The position numbers were made by a program, and so were the translations under genes. 64,000 bases of DNA, from contig NZ_JAERIT010000002.1 of assembly GCF_017979475.1 (NCBI RefSeq), forward strand, positions 62,001 through 126,000, written 5' to 3'. This DNA is from Helicobacter pullorum NCTC 12824. GTDB lineage: Bacteria > Campylobacterota > Campylobacteria > Campylobacterales > Helicobacteraceae. Below, one piece after another: positions 46,290 through 56,042 of this stretch. Under the pieces are notes generated by a model, which saw only the letters and a list, made by a program, of their open reading frames with translations, had not been told where the DNA came from and made no database searches. Each line of letters starts with the position of its first letter. The first letter of the stretch is position 1.

Positions 46290-46566
46290 CCCATTTCTCT
46301 GCTTTTTGATAACGATATTTTGGATCTTTGCTCAACTCATCAAATTCTTTCTTTTGTCTTTTATAGGCTTTATAAATATTCAAAATTGCCGCCAAAATCC
46401 CCCATACTACCCCAAGCCAAAAAAGCCACCTATAACCAAAAAGCTTTTCAAGTCCATACCCAATTCCAACCCCAATCAAAACCGCAACCACTATGGAAAT
46501 TCCTAGCGTAGCATTAGAATATGCCAAAACTGCGTCTTGATATTTAGGTTTTTCCTTATTTTCCAT
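46273..46566 (-). CDS. AtpZ/AtpI family protein
   Basis: A 97-residue protein with two membrane segments: [23 protein letters not shown] and [21 protein letters not shown], matching the AtpZ (DUF2628-like, putative F1F0 ATPase subunit) pattern. It ends acidic (DDDED). AtpZ/AtpI assist assembly or cation supply of F-type ATP synthase in other bacteria. The start is ATG at 46566 (GTG at 46572 is the alternative, nearer to GGAG). It overlaps the end of hemL by 11 bases. Confidence 0.75.
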   Translation of the reverse strand: MENKEKPKYQDAVLAYSNATLGISIVVAVLIGVGIGYGLEKLFGYRWLFWLGVVWGILAAILNIYKAYKRQKKEFDELSKDPKYRYQKAEKWDDDED

Positions 46567-47875
46567 AAGCACTAATCTCCAAAAATACCTCTTTAGCCTT
46601 ATTTAAAACCTCATCAATCATAGCTTCATTCATCGCATCACAAATAAATCCAGTCTCAAATTGTGAAGCAGCAAAATAAACCCCTTTATTTAGCATACCC
46701 TGATGAAATCTAGCAAACATTTGCGTATCACTCTTAAGTGCATCTTCAAAATTTTCCACAGGTTTTTGATTGAAAAAGAATCCAAACATACTCCCACGAA
46801 CACAAGTTTGAATTGGAATCTGAAATTCTTTGGCAATTCTCTCTAACCCCTGTGTTAATTTCAACGCCAAAGATTCTAGCTGCTTATAAATCTTTGGATT
46901 TGCTTTTAATTTTTTAAGTGCGGCAAGCCCTGCACTCATTGCTACAGGATTCCCACTTAATGTCCCTGCTTGATAAACATTCCCTTGCGGAGATAAAAGA
47001 TTCATAATCTCTACCTTACCGCCAAAAGCCCCAACAGGCATACCTCCGCCAATCACTTTCCCAAAAGTTACCAAATCTCCAGAGATTCCATAAAAGCTTT
47101 GAGAACCACTCAATGACGCTCTAAAACCACTCATCACCTCATCTAAAATTAAAATTATCCCCTCTTTTTTGCACAAAGCTTCCAAAGATTCCAAAAATTC
47201 CTTTTGAGCCGGCACTAGCCCCATATTTCCCGCAATAGGCTCTATAATCACACAAGCTACACCCTTACCCTTTTGCTTACTTGCTTGAATGCACAACTCT
47301 ACACTTTGAATATCATTGTATCTTGCTACTAAAGTATGTTTTGTAAAATCCTCTGGAACTCCCGGGGAGCTTGGAAAACCAAAAGTCGCTAGCCCACTCC
47401 CAGCACTCACAAGCAAAGAATCACTATGTCCATGGTAACAACCTTCAAACTTAATAATATCATCTCTTTTAGTATAAGCCCTAGCAAGTCTAATAGCACT
47501 CATTGTAGCCTCTGTCCCACTTGAAACAAAACGAATCTTATCAATCCCCTCATAAATAGAAATCACTTCTTTTGCCAAAGCAGTTTCCAAAATCGTAGGT
47601 GCGCCAAAAGACAAGCCCTTTTGAATAGTTTCTATCACCACAGATTCAATATCTTTATCACAATGCCCAAAAATAAGCGGTCCCCAACTCTGCACAAAAT
47701 CAATGTATGAATTACCATCCTCATCAAACAAATAAGCACCCTCTCCACGGCTAATAAAAGGCGGAGTCCCCCCTACACTCTTAAATGCTCTCACAGGGGA
47801 ATTTACCCCACCGGGTATCACTTGCTTTGCCTCATTAAAATCATTAATACTATTAATATTTTCTAAAGTTTTCAT
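46556..47875 (-). CDS. hemL: glutamate-1-semialdehyde 2,1-aminomutase
   Basis: PLP enzyme that makes 5-aminolevulinate for heme and cobalamin. 439 residues with the opening [33 protein letters not shown], the cofactor aspartate in [10 protein letters not shown] and the PLP lysine in [17 protein letters not shown]. The ATG at 47875 has AAAAGGA 5 bases ahead, which decides against a start seven residues earlier. Downstream genes overlap it, so the ATP-synthase-like genes are probably on the same transcript. Confidence 0.96.
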   Translation of the reverse strand: MKTLENINSINDFNEAKQVIPGGVNSPVRAFKSVGGTPPFISRGEGAYLFDEDGNSYIDFVQSWGPLIFGHCDKDIESVVIETIQKGLSFGAPTILETALAKEVISIYEGIDKIRFVSSGTEATMSAIRLARAYTKRDDIIKFEGCYHGHSDSLLVSAGSGLATFGFPSSPGVPEDFTKHTLVARYNDIQSVELCIQASKQKGKGVACVIIEPIAGNMGLVPAQKEFLESLEALCKKEGIILILDEVMSGFRASLSGSQSFYGISGDLVTFGKVIGGGMPVGAFGGKVEIMNLLSPQGNVYQAGTLSGNPVAMSAGLAALKKLKANPKIYKQLESLALKLTQGLERIAKEFQIPIQTCVRGSMFGFFFNQKPVENFEDALKSDTQMFARFHQGMLNKGVYFAASQFETGFICDAMNEAMIDEVLNKAKEVFLEISAYGK

Positions 47876-47892
47876 TTTTGTCCTTTTTAAAA

Positions 47893-49062
47893 TCAACGGA
47901 TTTTATGAGAGACAAACTTAGACATATTATCCAAAATCTCCCCACCTTTCCTAAATCCTAATGCACAAGCCTCATACGCATAAAAAACATTTGCTTGATA
48001 AAAATTACCATTATGGCTATTTAGCGTTGCAAATTCTTGATAGATTTCTGGATAATTTCCATAATTCCCACTATTTTGCACTAATGCTTTACCATTAGAA
48101 TCCAAAATACTAACGCTCTCGCCCTCTCTACCAAAAGCATGTTTTTTTACCTGTTTTTTAGACAATGGCTCATAGGAAGTCTCAAGCAACAAAGGATGAT
48201 TAGGGAATAAATCCCATAGAATCTTTAGCATTCGCTTGCTTTGAAACATTAAAGTATAGGCAGGATTTAAAAAAATCGTATTTTTATTTCTTATCATTGC
48301 AGTCATTAAATTTGCCAAATCTGGCTCATCAATAGCAATGCTTTCCCAAGGGATTAATTTAAACCAAAATTCATAATTTTCCCCCCCAAAGCTCAACCCT
48401 GCATTCTCGTCCAAATGTGCCTCATGGGCATAGCAAAACTGCGTCCCAAACCCCACTTCCTTTGCGATTACTTCTAGCAAACGCACCGTTCTTTCTTCTT
48501 CTTGACTGCCTTGTATGCTAGAAAACAAGATTTTCCAACCCTCATAAATTTCATCAAATCTTGAAGTATCCTCACCTAAAGTAATAATTCTCTTAAAGTT
48601 ATCGCCCAAAGCTTCATACAAATTATTAAACTGCAAAGATTCATTAAAACCATTTTTTTTAAGCAAAGCCCATTGAATAATCGCACTCTCATAAACCATT
48701 GTCGGAGTATCTGCATTAAATTCTAATAGCTTTATTGGAGCTCCATCAAGCCCACCTGCCAAATCAAATCTTCCATACAAATGCCAATGCACTTCTTCTT
48801 CCCAACTCATTTGTATTGCTTCTACCAAGTTAAACGGGATTCCAAGCTCAAAAAACAAATCATTATCAATCACATATTGTCCCGCTTCCACATACATATC
48901 ATAAAGCTCATTAGCCGCATCATAATATTTTTGTGCTTCTTCCTCACTCACTTCGATAATCTCATCACTCACATAAGGCGTATTATCCACATCAGTATGC
49001 CAACTAAGCCCAAGATTCTCTAAATCCTCATTGTTTAGCGGATTAGCTTTGATAATCTGCAT
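47893..49062 (-). CDS. glutathionylspermidine synthase family protein
   Basis: A 389-residue ATP-grasp ligase of the GSP-synthase/YgiC-YjfC type. Family motifs are [23 protein letters not shown] in the middle and [28 protein letters not shown]; the late [12 protein letters not shown] is the nucleotide-binding segment. True glutathionylspermidine synthesis is unproven for this subgroup, which lacks the amidase domain. GGAGG, formed by the last codons of the UPF0323 gene, precedes the ATG; the two genes are 2 bases apart and are also neighbours in Campylobacter. Confidence 0.88.
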   Translation of the reverse strand: MQIIKANPLNNEDLENLGLSWHTDVDNTPYVSDEIIEVSEEEAQKYYDAANELYDMYVEAGQYVIDNDLFFELGIPFNLVEAIQMSWEEEVHWHLYGRFDLAGGLDGAPIKLLEFNADTPTMVYESAIIQWALLKKNGFNESLQFNNLYEALGDNFKRIITLGEDTSRFDEIYEGWKILFSSIQGSQEEERTVRLLEVIAKEVGFGTQFCYAHEAHLDENAGLSFGGENYEFWFKLIPWESIAIDEPDLANLMTAMIRNKNTIFLNPAYTLMFQSKRMLKILWDLFPNHPLLLETSYEPLSKKQVKKHAFGREGESVSILDSNGKALVQNSGNYGNYPEIYQEFATLNSHNGNFYQANVFYAYEACALGFRKGGEILDNMSKFVSHKIR

Positions 49063-49064
49063 TA

Positions 49065-49694
49065 TTAGCCTCCAAAACTACTAGAAGTGTTAGAGCGATT
49101 TTGTGTAGTGCTGGTGTTGTTTGGAGAATAAAATCCGCTGCGTCCTGCATTACTTGTAGCACTTGTTGCAGTTTTGTTAAAAGAACTTTGAGACCTCTCA
49201 TAAGCTTGTGGAGTTTTATAGCTTGTCCTTTGTTGTGCCTGATAATTTTGATTATTAAACAATTTACTACCAATCCAACTTCCCAAAATCGCACCCGCAG
49301 CACTTGCCAAAATCGTCTCCCCAAGAGACAATCCACCACCTGTTGGATTAGTCAATTGCGAAGTGCCTTCATCGATTTTTTTGGATTCTTCAGCGATGAT
49401 TTTATCAATTTCTTCTTGAGTGAGTATTCTTTCATTTCCATTTGCTTCTTTTAAAATAACGCGTGTTGTGCTGCTTGGAGTTTCTTCTAAAATTTTATAA
49501 CTTCCATCTTGTTGTTGCTCAATGGTTACTGTGGCTCCATTTTTTGTAGCTTGTTCTAAACCACCGCCATTATTTGTATTTTGGGAAGTATTATCACAGC
49601 CCACCATTACAAGGATTGCAGCCAAACCCAAACCACTTTTACTAAAAGCACCTACCACTTTTGGATCAGATATTTTTTTTAAAAATTTTTTCAT
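49065..49694 (-). CDS. UPF0323 family lipoprotein
   Basis: A 209-residue envelope protein. The signal region is long (about 33 residues) and ends in the lipobox VMVGC. The middle ([20 protein letters not shown]) is the conserved UPF0323 segment, followed by a glycine-rich hydrophobic stretch ([20 protein letters not shown]) and a Ser/Thr/Asn/Gln-rich tail ending SSSFGG. H. pylori and C. jejuni have relatives of unknown function. Probably cotranscribed with the GSP-synthase-like gene. Confidence 0.85.
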   Translation of the reverse strand: MKKFLKKISDPKVVGAFSKSGLGLAAILVMVGCDNTSQNTNNGGGLEQATKNGATVTIEQQQDGSYKILEETPSSTTRVILKEANGNERILTQEEIDKIIAEESKKIDEGTSQLTNPTGGGLSLGETILASAAGAILGSWIGSKLFNNQNYQAQQRTSYKTPQAYERSQSSFNKTATSATSNAGRSGFYSPNNTSTTQNRSNTSSSFGG

Positions 49695-49910
49695 TTTTTA
49701 AACTCCTTTATAGCAAATAAATATTTTTTAGATTATACACACAAGAAAATAAAATTGCCCTTGAATTGCAATTTTTAAGATTTCTCAAAGCATAAAAACT
49801 TCTAAAATATAATAATGATTTTGCAAATAATTATTAATTTATAAGTATATTTTCAAAATAAAAATCATAAAATCCACTCAATTGATTTCAAAAATTTATG
49901 GAGTTAGATA

Positions 49911-50030
49911 ATGCTAGAAAATATTATTTTGGGTGTAATTTTTGCCCTTGCTATTGGATATTTCATTTATAAAATCTTTTTTACAAAAAATTCTTGTGGC
50001 TGCAATAAATGCAATTGTGATAAAAAATAA
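49911..50030 (+). CDS. 39-residue FeoB-associated-type Cys-rich membrane protein
   Basis: A short gene: ATG at 49911 behind GGAG (7 bases), stop TAA at 50030. The peptide has one membrane helix (IILGVIFALAIGYFIYKIFF) and a tail with four cysteines, SCGCNKCNCDKK. This is the layout of the FeoB-associated Cys-rich membrane proteins. feoB is not next to it here, so an iron link is inference. The following gene is the porin, about 100 bases away. Confidence 0.75.
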   Translation: MLENIILGVIFALAIGYFIYKIFFTKNSCGCNKCNCDKK

Positions 50031-50132
50031 TATTGCACTAGACTAAAATTATACTTTATTTTTATAAAATATTAAGTTTTACTTAAATAAAATCACAGCT
50101 TTTATACCAAAAAGTACAAAGGAAGAACGACA

Positions 50133-51545
50133 ATGAAAATAACAAAATTATCATTAATAGCCTGTGTTGCACTTGCAAGCCTTTCAACTGCAAGCTTTGC
50201 TCAACCCTTAGAAGAAGCTATCAAAGGCATTGATGTTAGCGGAATGTTGCGTTATCGCTACACTGATAATCGCTATGACAACAAAGGCTTCAACAAACAA
50301 GAGCGTACAAGAGGCGATGCAAACCATCAATGGAGAGCTGAAGCACTCTTTAAAACCCCTGTGATTAACAATATCTCTATGAATCTAGGGATTGGCTACC
50401 ACAATGCACAACAAAATGTCAATCATGGAAAAGGTATCCTAGATAATAATGGCAACTACACTAATGTTTTTGCAGGTAATGGCTTAGGTTCTGGTTCTGA
50501 TAGCTGGTTTGGTGTAAGAGAATTCAATATGGTAATCACTCCAGATTCTACTAACACCACTATCAAAGCGGGTAAAATGATTATGCAAACCCCAATCAAC
50601 GATACACTCGATGATAGGGCAACTGGTATTTTTGTAACAAATTCTGATTTAAATCATTGGACTTTTGCTTTGGGCGCATTTGATGCGTGGAGTATTGATG
50701 ATTATCAAACAGGATATTTACTATCTCCTGACACCAACAACGGCTCTATTGATAAACCTCTTTATACCGCTGCAGCTTTGAGCAATTATGATACAAGCAT
50801 TGGGAACTTCAGCTCTCAACTTTGGCTTTTCAATGCCACAGATATGATTGATTTTGCAGGTTTTGGTGAGTTAGCTTGGCAAAACTCAATGTTTCATTTA
50901 AAAGGACAATATGCCTTTAGCAAGCTTAATAGTGATGCCAATTCCCCTTGGACAAGTGTATATGAACATAAAGTAAAAGAAGCCAACGATCTTTACACAC
51001 TTGAAGCAGGTGTGAGATTCCATGATTATAATATCCCAGTGGCTGCAAAAATCGGATATTGGGGAAATACACAAGATGGCTATGCGGTATCTTTAGATAA
51101 TGAGGGTTCTTTCCAAAAGGTAGGACAAATTTGGTTTGAAAATGGTGCAACAGGCGTTAGCATTTCTATGTTGCCAACTACTGGACAAAATATGCCTAGA
51201 GGCTTTGAATCCAATGAGCTTAGTATGTTCTATGCTAATATCAATTATGATATTTTAGAAAATTTAAATATCGGGATTGATTATGTCAATGGAACCAACA
51301 AAATTGCAAGAGGACAAGGTGCAGCACGATATAGCGGAGATATTGACTTCCAAGAAATCAATCCTTATATTGTTTGGCAATACACCAAATCTCTTAGAAT
51401 CTTCGCTCACTATTCTATCTTAACCACAGATGCAACAAGACAAATTGCACTAGGTAATGCCAATACAAGTGCTTGGAATGATGCTAACAATACCGATTCT
51501 GAAGATAGAAATCGTCTAAGGGTAGAAGTTAAATACACTTTCTAA
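50133..51545 (+). CDS. major outer-membrane porin (Campylobacter MOMP type)
   Basis: A 470-residue porin with a signal peptide (ALASLSTASFAQ), an N-terminal GIDVSGMLRYRYTDNRYD and a C-terminal aromatic YTF that marks outer-membrane barrels. Glycine/aromatic alternation throughout fits an 18-strand barrel of the PorA/MOMP type. AAGGAAG precedes the ATG. Porins of this type carry general solute diffusion and are often the main surface antigen. It has its own terminator hairpin. Confidence 0.9.
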   Translation: MKITKLSLIACVALASLSTASFAQPLEEAIKGIDVSGMLRYRYTDNRYDNKGFNKQERTRGDANHQWRAEALFKTPVINNISMNLGIGYHNAQQNVNHGKGILDNNGNYTNVFAGNGLGSGSDSWFGVREFNMVITPDSTNTTIKAGKMIMQTPINDTLDDRATGIFVTNSDLNHWTFALGAFDAWSIDDYQTGYLLSPDTNNGSIDKPLYTAAALSNYDTSIGNFSSQLWLFNATDMIDFAGFGELAWQNSMFHLKGQYAFSKLNSDANSPWTSVYEHKVKEANDLYTLEAGVRFHDYNIPVAAKIGYWGNTQDGYAVSLDNEGSFQKVGQIWFENGATGVSISMLPTTGQNMPRGFESNELSMFYANINYDILENLNIGIDYVNGTNKIARGQGAARYSGDIDFQEINPYIVWQYTKSLRIFAHYSILTTDATRQIALGNANTSAWNDANNTDSEDRNRLRVEVKYTF

Positions 51546-51547
51546 AA

Positions 51548-51569
51548 CAAATGGGATTCTTCCCATTTG
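51548..51569 (+). terminator. terminator of porin gene
   Basis: CAAATGGGA and TCCCATTTG form a 9-bp stem with a TTCT loop, 3 bases after the stop. The tail is pyrimidine-rich but not a clean T-run. Confidence 0.6.
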
Positions 51570-51759
51570 CACCTCCACTTTTATCTTTTCAAACTTCATT
51601 CCAACTTCTCAAAACCATTCAAATCTCTGCTACAAATTCTAAATTTCTTTAACTTTTTTACAATTATTCCCCAAAGAAAAGCTAGAATTTATTTTTATTT
51701 TGCTACCTTAATACTGCATATTCTAAAAAATTATTATTATTTTATTTTAAGGAGAATCT

Positions 51760-53091
51760 ATGCGAACAAAATGGGTGGAAGCCCGCAAAAATGATAAAAT
51801 CAAAACCCAACTCCATTATGCAAAAAAAGGCATTATTACTCAAGAAATGGAGTATGTTGCAAATCTTGAATATTTAGAACCAGAAATTGTAAGAAAAGAA
51901 ATAGCAAAGGGGCGTTTGATATTACCTTCTAATGTCAATCACACCAACCTAGAACCTATGGGAATAGGAATCGCTACAAGGACAAAAATTAATTCTAATA
52001 TCGGAAGCTCCGCACTTGCAAGTTCCATAGAAGAAGAGGTGCAAAAAACGCTTATTTCTATCAAATATGGAGCTGATACCATTATGGATTTAAGCACCGG
52101 AGGGGATTTGGATTCCATTCGAGAAGCAGTAATCAAAAATTCTAGTGTCCCTATTGGAACAGTGCCAATTTATCAAATCTTGCACGATGTCAAAAACGAC
52201 ATTAATGCACTCACTATTGATAAAATGCTAGAAGTTATGGAAAGACAAGCAAAACAAGGTGTAAGCTACTTCACTATCCATTGCGGATTCTTATTAGAGC
52301 ATATGCCACTTTTAGCCAAACGAAAAATGGGAGTTGTAAGTCGTGGTGGTAGCCTAATGGCGTCATGGATGATGCACTACCACAAACAAAATCCTTTTTA
52401 TGAAGCTTTTGATGATATTTTAGATATTTGTCAAAGATATGATGTTTCACTTAGTCTTGGAGATTCTCTGCGTCCGGGTTGTTTGGCTGATTCAAGTGAT
52501 ATGGCACAACTTAGCGAACTCAAAGTGCTTGGAGAGCTTACAAAAAGAGCATGGGAAAAAGATGTGCAAGTAATGGTAGAAGGTCCCGGGCATGTGCCGA
52601 TGAATGAAATTGAACGCAATGTTGAACTCCAAAAAGAACTTTGCTTTGAAGCACCCTTTTATGTGTTAGGACCTTTGGTAACAGATATTGCAGCAGGTTA
52701 TGATCATATTGCCTCTGCCATTGGTGCAGCTATTGCTGCTTGGAAAGGTGTAGCAATGCTCTGCTATGTAACCCCAAAAGAACATTTGGGCTTGCCTAAT
52801 GCTAAAGATGTGCGAGAAGGGATTATCGCTTACAAAATCGCCGCACACTCGGCAGATATTGCTAGAGGACGAATCAATGCAAGATTAAGAGATGATGCGA
52901 TGAGCAATGCGCGTTATAATTTTGATTGGAATAGACAATTTGAACTCGCCCTCGACCCCGAACGAGCCAAAGAATACCACGATGAAAGCCTCCCTCAAGA
53001 AGTTTTCAAAGAAGCGAAATTTTGCTCTATGTGTGGTCCAAAATTTTGTAGCTATAAAATTTCACAAGAAATTATTAAACAACATAGTTAA
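51760..53091 (+). CDS. thiC: phosphomethylpyrimidine synthase ThiC
   Basis: Radical S-adenosylmethionine enzyme that converts AIR to HMP-phosphate for thiamine. The 443 residues contain [40 protein letters not shown] and the C-terminal cluster motif [15 protein letters not shown] precedes the ATG. The 190-base leader has no recognisable TPP riboswitch core. Mrp starts 9 bases after it; an iron-sulfur carrier next to a cluster enzyme makes functional sense. Confidence 0.97.
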   Translation: MRTKWVEARKNDKIKTQLHYAKKGIITQEMEYVANLEYLEPEIVRKEIAKGRLILPSNVNHTNLEPMGIGIATRTKINSNIGSSALASSIEEEVQKTLISIKYGADTIMDLSTGGDLDSIREAVIKNSSVPIGTVPIYQILHDVKNDINALTIDKMLEVMERQAKQGVSYFTIHCGFLLEHMPLLAKRKMGVVSRGGSLMASWMMHYHKQNPFYEAFDDILDICQRYDVSLSLGDSLRPGCLADSSDMAQLSELKVLGELTKRAWEKDVQVMVEGPGHVPMNEIERNVELQKELCFEAPFYVLGPLVTDIAAGYDHIASAIGAAIAAWKGVAMLCYVTPKEHLGLPNAKDVREGIIAYKIAAHSADIARGRINARLRDDAMSNARYNFDWNRQFELALDPERAKEYHDESLPQEVFKEAKFCSMCGPKFCSYKISQEIIKQHS

Positions 53092-53100
53092 AGGAAATTT

Positions 53101-54216
53101 ATGAATCAAGAACAATTAGTCAATTTATTAAAAGAAATAATTTACCCTAATTTTGAAAAGGATATTGTAACCTTTGGATTTGTCAAAGAAATGCTAATCC
53201 ACGAAAATGCTGTTTCAATCCGCGTTGAGATTCCCTCTGCCTCCCCTGAAGTAGCAGAAAAACTACGCACACAAATCACACAAAAGCTAAACGCACAAGG
53301 AATCACAAAAATCAACCTAGATATCAAACAACCCAAGCCCCAAGAACAAACCCAAAAGCCACAAAGTACTAAGAATCTTGCCCCACAAATCAAAAATTTT
53401 GTAATGGTTAGCAGCGGAAAAGGCGGAGTTGGGAAATCTACCACAAGTGTTAATCTCGCAATCGCCCTAGCCCAACAAGGCAAAAAAGTGGGCTTACTTG
53501 ATGCAGATATTTATGGTCCTAATATCCCAAGAATGCTAGGGCTACAAAAAGACAAGCCCGAAGTAGATCAAAAACTCAAAAAACTCATTCCTCTCCAAGC
53601 TTATGGGATTGAAATGATTTCTATGGGAGTACTTTATGATGAAGGACAGAGCCTCATTTGGCGTGGTCCAATGATTATCCGCGCTATTGAGCAAATGCTA
53701 AGTGATGTTTTGTGGGATAACCTAGATGTAATGGTAATTGATATGCCTCCGGGTACAGGTGATGCACAACTCACTTTAGCACAAAGTGTGCCTGTAACAG
53801 CAGGAATAGCAGTTTCTACACCCCAAAAAGTAGCATTAGATGATGGCGCAAGGGCATTAGATATGTTTTCTAAACTCAAAATCCCAGTAGCTGGGATCAT
53901 TGAAAATATGAGTGGCTTTATCTGCCCTGATTGCGGCAAAGAATACGATATCTTTGGCAAAGGCACTACACAAGAAGTCGCTAAAGCCTATGGCACAAAA
54001 ACTTTGGCACAAATCCCCATTGAACCAAGCGTAAGAGAAGCAGGCGATAGCGGAAAACCTATTGTATATTTCCACCCAGAATCCAAATCTGCCAAAGAAT
54101 ACCTAAAAGCAGCAAAAGAATTATGGGATTTTATAGAAGAAGTAAATGACAAAAAATTAGCTGATAACAGCGAGATTCAACCAATCAACACAGGAAAATC
54201 CGCCTGCTCATCTTAA
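53101..54216 (+). CDS. mrp: Mrp/ApbC iron-sulfur cluster carrier
   Basis: A 371-residue ParA-type ATPase that carries and delivers 4Fe-4S clusters. An N-terminal MIP18/DUF59 domain (about 1-80), a proline/glutamine linker, the deviant Walker [31 protein letters not shown], and the cluster-binding CPDCG near residue 280. A loop motif [13 protein letters not shown] is present. Follows thiC by 9 bases and ends at a strong hairpin. Confidence 0.95.
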   Translation: MNQEQLVNLLKEIIYPNFEKDIVTFGFVKEMLIHENAVSIRVEIPSASPEVAEKLRTQITQKLNAQGITKINLDIKQPKPQEQTQKPQSTKNLAPQIKNFVMVSSGKGGVGKSTTSVNLAIALAQQGKKVGLLDADIYGPNIPRMLGLQKDKPEVDQKLKKLIPLQAYGIEMISMGVLYDEGQSLIWRGPMIIRAIEQMLSDVLWDNLDVMVIDMPPGTGDAQLTLAQSVPVTAGIAVSTPQKVALDDGARALDMFSKLKIPVAGIIENMSGFICPDCGKEYDIFGKGTTQEVAKAYGTKTLAQIPIEPSVREAGDSGKPIVYFHPESKSAKEYLKAAKELWDFIEEVNDKKLADNSEIQPINTGKSACSS

Positions 54217-54241
54217 AAAAGCCCATTAATTTTGGGCTTTT
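54217..54241 (+). terminator. Rho-independent terminator of thiC-mrp
   Basis: AAAAGCCCA and TGGGCTTTT form a 9-bp stem with a 7-base loop right after the mrp stop; the A-run/T-run flanks make it work on both strands. Confidence 0.85.
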
Positions 54242-54530
54242 AGCCACAATAAACATAGCCAAACTTTCATCGATAAAACCAAAAGTCTTTTTGATATTTG
54301 CTGCCCTGCTATTAATTTCTTGCATTTTTCACAACAATCATAATATTTAAAATTAACTGCCAAAATTCACACTAAGAATCAAAATAATTCTTTTTAGGCT
54401 TTTCCCTGCAAAGCTAGTTTCTATCAATACTGAATCTTTTACACTAAAATCCATTCACAAAACAAGTTACCCCAAATTGAACTCTCACTTTAAAAAATCA
54501 AAATTTCTATTCTTTTTAGCACTTTTTTGC
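54242..54530. other. intergenic stretch without supported gene
   Basis: About 290 bases between the mrp terminator and the rnpB promoter. The plus strand has no ATG in most of it; the minus strand has a 45-codon TTG-initiated frame without a ribosome site that I do not accept. Nothing else is supported. Confidence 0.5.
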
Positions 54531-54536
54531 TACAAT
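54531..54536 (+). promoter_or_regulatory. -10 box of rnpB promoter
   Basis: TACAAT behind TTTTTTGC (T-run plus TG extended element), six bases before the predicted 5' end of the RNA. Confidence 0.65.
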
Positions 54537-54541
54537 CCCTT

Positions 54542-54854
54542 TAGGTGTAGCGAGTGGTTGCTTTTTAAAGAGGAAAGTCCGAGCTGCTTTGGGATAGGAT
54601 TCCATTTAACTAATGGCTAGAGTAATCTAAGGGAAAGCGCAACAGAAAACAAACCGCCTATTATGGTAAGGGTGAAAAGGTGGGGTAAGAGCCTACCGAG
54701 AATGTAGCAATACATTCTGTCATTGCAAGCCCAATCCGCAGCAAAAAGGGCATGGTTAATATCCCAAGTTTTTAGCCCTTTGCTAGATTTTTGCTGCAAA
54801 GCAAAAACAAGATAAATAACCACATAAACAGAACTCGGCTTATAGCTACACCTA
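54542..54854 (+). ncRNA. rnpB: RNase P RNA (class A)
   Basis: The catalytic RNA of RNase P. The universal core is clear: GAGGAAAGTCCGAGCT near the 5' end, the ACAGAA element, AGGGTGAAAAGGTG with GGTAAGAGC, and the 3' conserved ACATAAACAGAACTCGGCTTA. The ends pair over 9 bases (TAGGTGTAG at 54542-54550 with CTACACCTA at 54846-54854), forming helix P1, which fixes the boundaries. Length about 313 bases, in the expected range. It works with RnpA encoded at 41371. Confidence 0.95.
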
Positions 54855-54873
54855 TTTTAATACAAGGAATTTT

Positions 54874-55890
54874 ATGGCAAAAAAAGATTCTATTATTACT
54901 TTAAGTCATGGAAGCGGAGGCATTGAATCACAAAAGCTTATTACAGAGCTTTTTTATCATTATTTAGAAGGCTGTGTAATAGGTGCTAGTGAAGATGCAG
55001 GGGTTGGAGAAATAAAAGACAAATGTGCCATTAGCACTGATGGCTATACTATCTCTCCCCTCTTTTTTCCCGGTGGTGATATAGGCAAACTTAGCGTTTG
55101 TGGTAGTTGCAATGATGTAGCAATGATGGGAGCAAAACCCAAATATTTGACTGCTAGCTTTATGATTGAAGAAGGGTTTTTGATAGAGGATTTGAAAAAA
55201 ATCATAGAATCTTTTAGCCAAACACTCAAAGAAAGTGATACAAAACTCATCTCTGGAGATACAAAAGTCCTTCCAAAAGGCACTTTAGATAAGGTTTTTA
55301 TTACTACCACAGCCATTGGAGAATTTCTTTACCCTCACTTACAAATGAGTGCCTTTAAAATCCCTCAAGATTCTTGTATTTTAGTTAGTGGGGAGATTGG
55401 TAACCATGGGGCAGTGATTTATTCCAAAAGAGAGGAAATCTCCCTTCATAGCACTTTAAAAAGCGATTGTGCTTTGCTTTATCCTATGCTAGAAGAGCTT
55501 TTCAAAAACAATATCCAAATCTACGCCCTGCGTGATGCGACAAGAGGGGGGATTGCAAGTGTGCTTAATGAATGGGCAAACACTTCTAATATAGGCATAG
55601 AAATACAAGAAGAATCCTTGCCTATTAGAGATGAAGTTAGAGGGATTTGTGAGCTTTTGGGGTTTGAAGCATACCATTTGGCTAATGAAGGAATGTGCGT
55701 CCTAGCAATCTCCAAAGAAGATTCTACTAAAGCACTTGATATTTTAAAACAAAGCAAATTAGGCAAAAATGCAGCAATCATCGGACATACCACCGCTACA
55801 AACTCCAAAAAAGTTGTTTTAAAAACCACTTATGGTGCAAAGCGATTTTTGGATTATCCTAGCGGTGAATTACTGCCTAGAATCTGCTAA
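54874..55890 (+). CDS. hypE: hydrogenase maturation protein HypE
   Basis: Dehydrates the carboxamide on its own C-terminal cysteine to supply cyanide ligands to the NiFe site. 338 residues with N-terminal HGSGG, DGYTISPLFFPGGDIGKLSV, the ATP-binding DATRGGIASVLNEW, and the essential C-terminal PRIC. Its start lies 20 bases after rnpB. The other hyp genes are not adjacent. It implies a NiFe hydrogenase in this organism. Confidence 0.95.
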   Translation: MAKKDSIITLSHGSGGIESQKLITELFYHYLEGCVIGASEDAGVGEIKDKCAISTDGYTISPLFFPGGDIGKLSVCGSCNDVAMMGAKPKYLTASFMIEEGFLIEDLKKIIESFSQTLKESDTKLISGDTKVLPKGTLDKVFITTTAIGEFLYPHLQMSAFKIPQDSCILVSGEIGNHGAVIYSKREEISLHSTLKSDCALLYPMLEELFKNNIQIYALRDATRGGIASVLNEWANTSNIGIEIQEESLPIRDEVRGICELLGFEAYHLANEGMCVLAISKEDSTKALDILKQSKLGKNAAIIGHTTATNSKKVVLKTTYGAKRFLDYPSGELLPRIC

Positions 55891-56007
55891 TTGCACCACT
55901 ACAAAGCCTTTAAATTTGTATTTTTTAAAATTAGATTGAAAGATTTTAGGGTAGATTTTATGAATTTTATCTTTTTATTTTCAATTTTTAAATTTCAAAT
56001 TAGCTTA

Positions 56008-56031
56008 CTTGGATAGGCATTTCTATCCAAG
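56008..56031 (-). terminator. hairpin after the calcium-loop gene
   Basis: CTTGGATAG and CTATCCAAG form a perfect 9-bp stem with a 6-base loop, 12 bases beyond the stop of the minus-strand gene and 117 bases after hypE. The flanks are A/T-rich without a strict T-run; it may serve both convergent genes. Confidence 0.6.
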
Positions 56032-56042
56032 CTAAACTAAGC

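Noticed and set aside
51570-51759. TPP riboswitch expected before thiC
   Set aside because: Looked for the CUGAGA and GG-rich core in the 190-base leader and found neither.
51567-51794. 75-codon plus-strand frame between porin and thiC
   Set aside because: Phenylalanine/leucine-rich translation of A+T-rich spacer, no ribosome site, and it runs into thiC in the wrong frame.
54226-54363. Minus-strand frame of 45 codons with a CC-x2-C cluster between mrp and rnpB
   Set aside because: Starts at TTG without a ribosome site, overlaps the mrp terminator, and has no family resemblance; A+T-rich chance frame is the simpler reading.
54617-54823. 68-codon frame on the minus strand
   Set aside because: Lies entirely inside the RNase P RNA gene, whose structure and conserved core are unmistakable.
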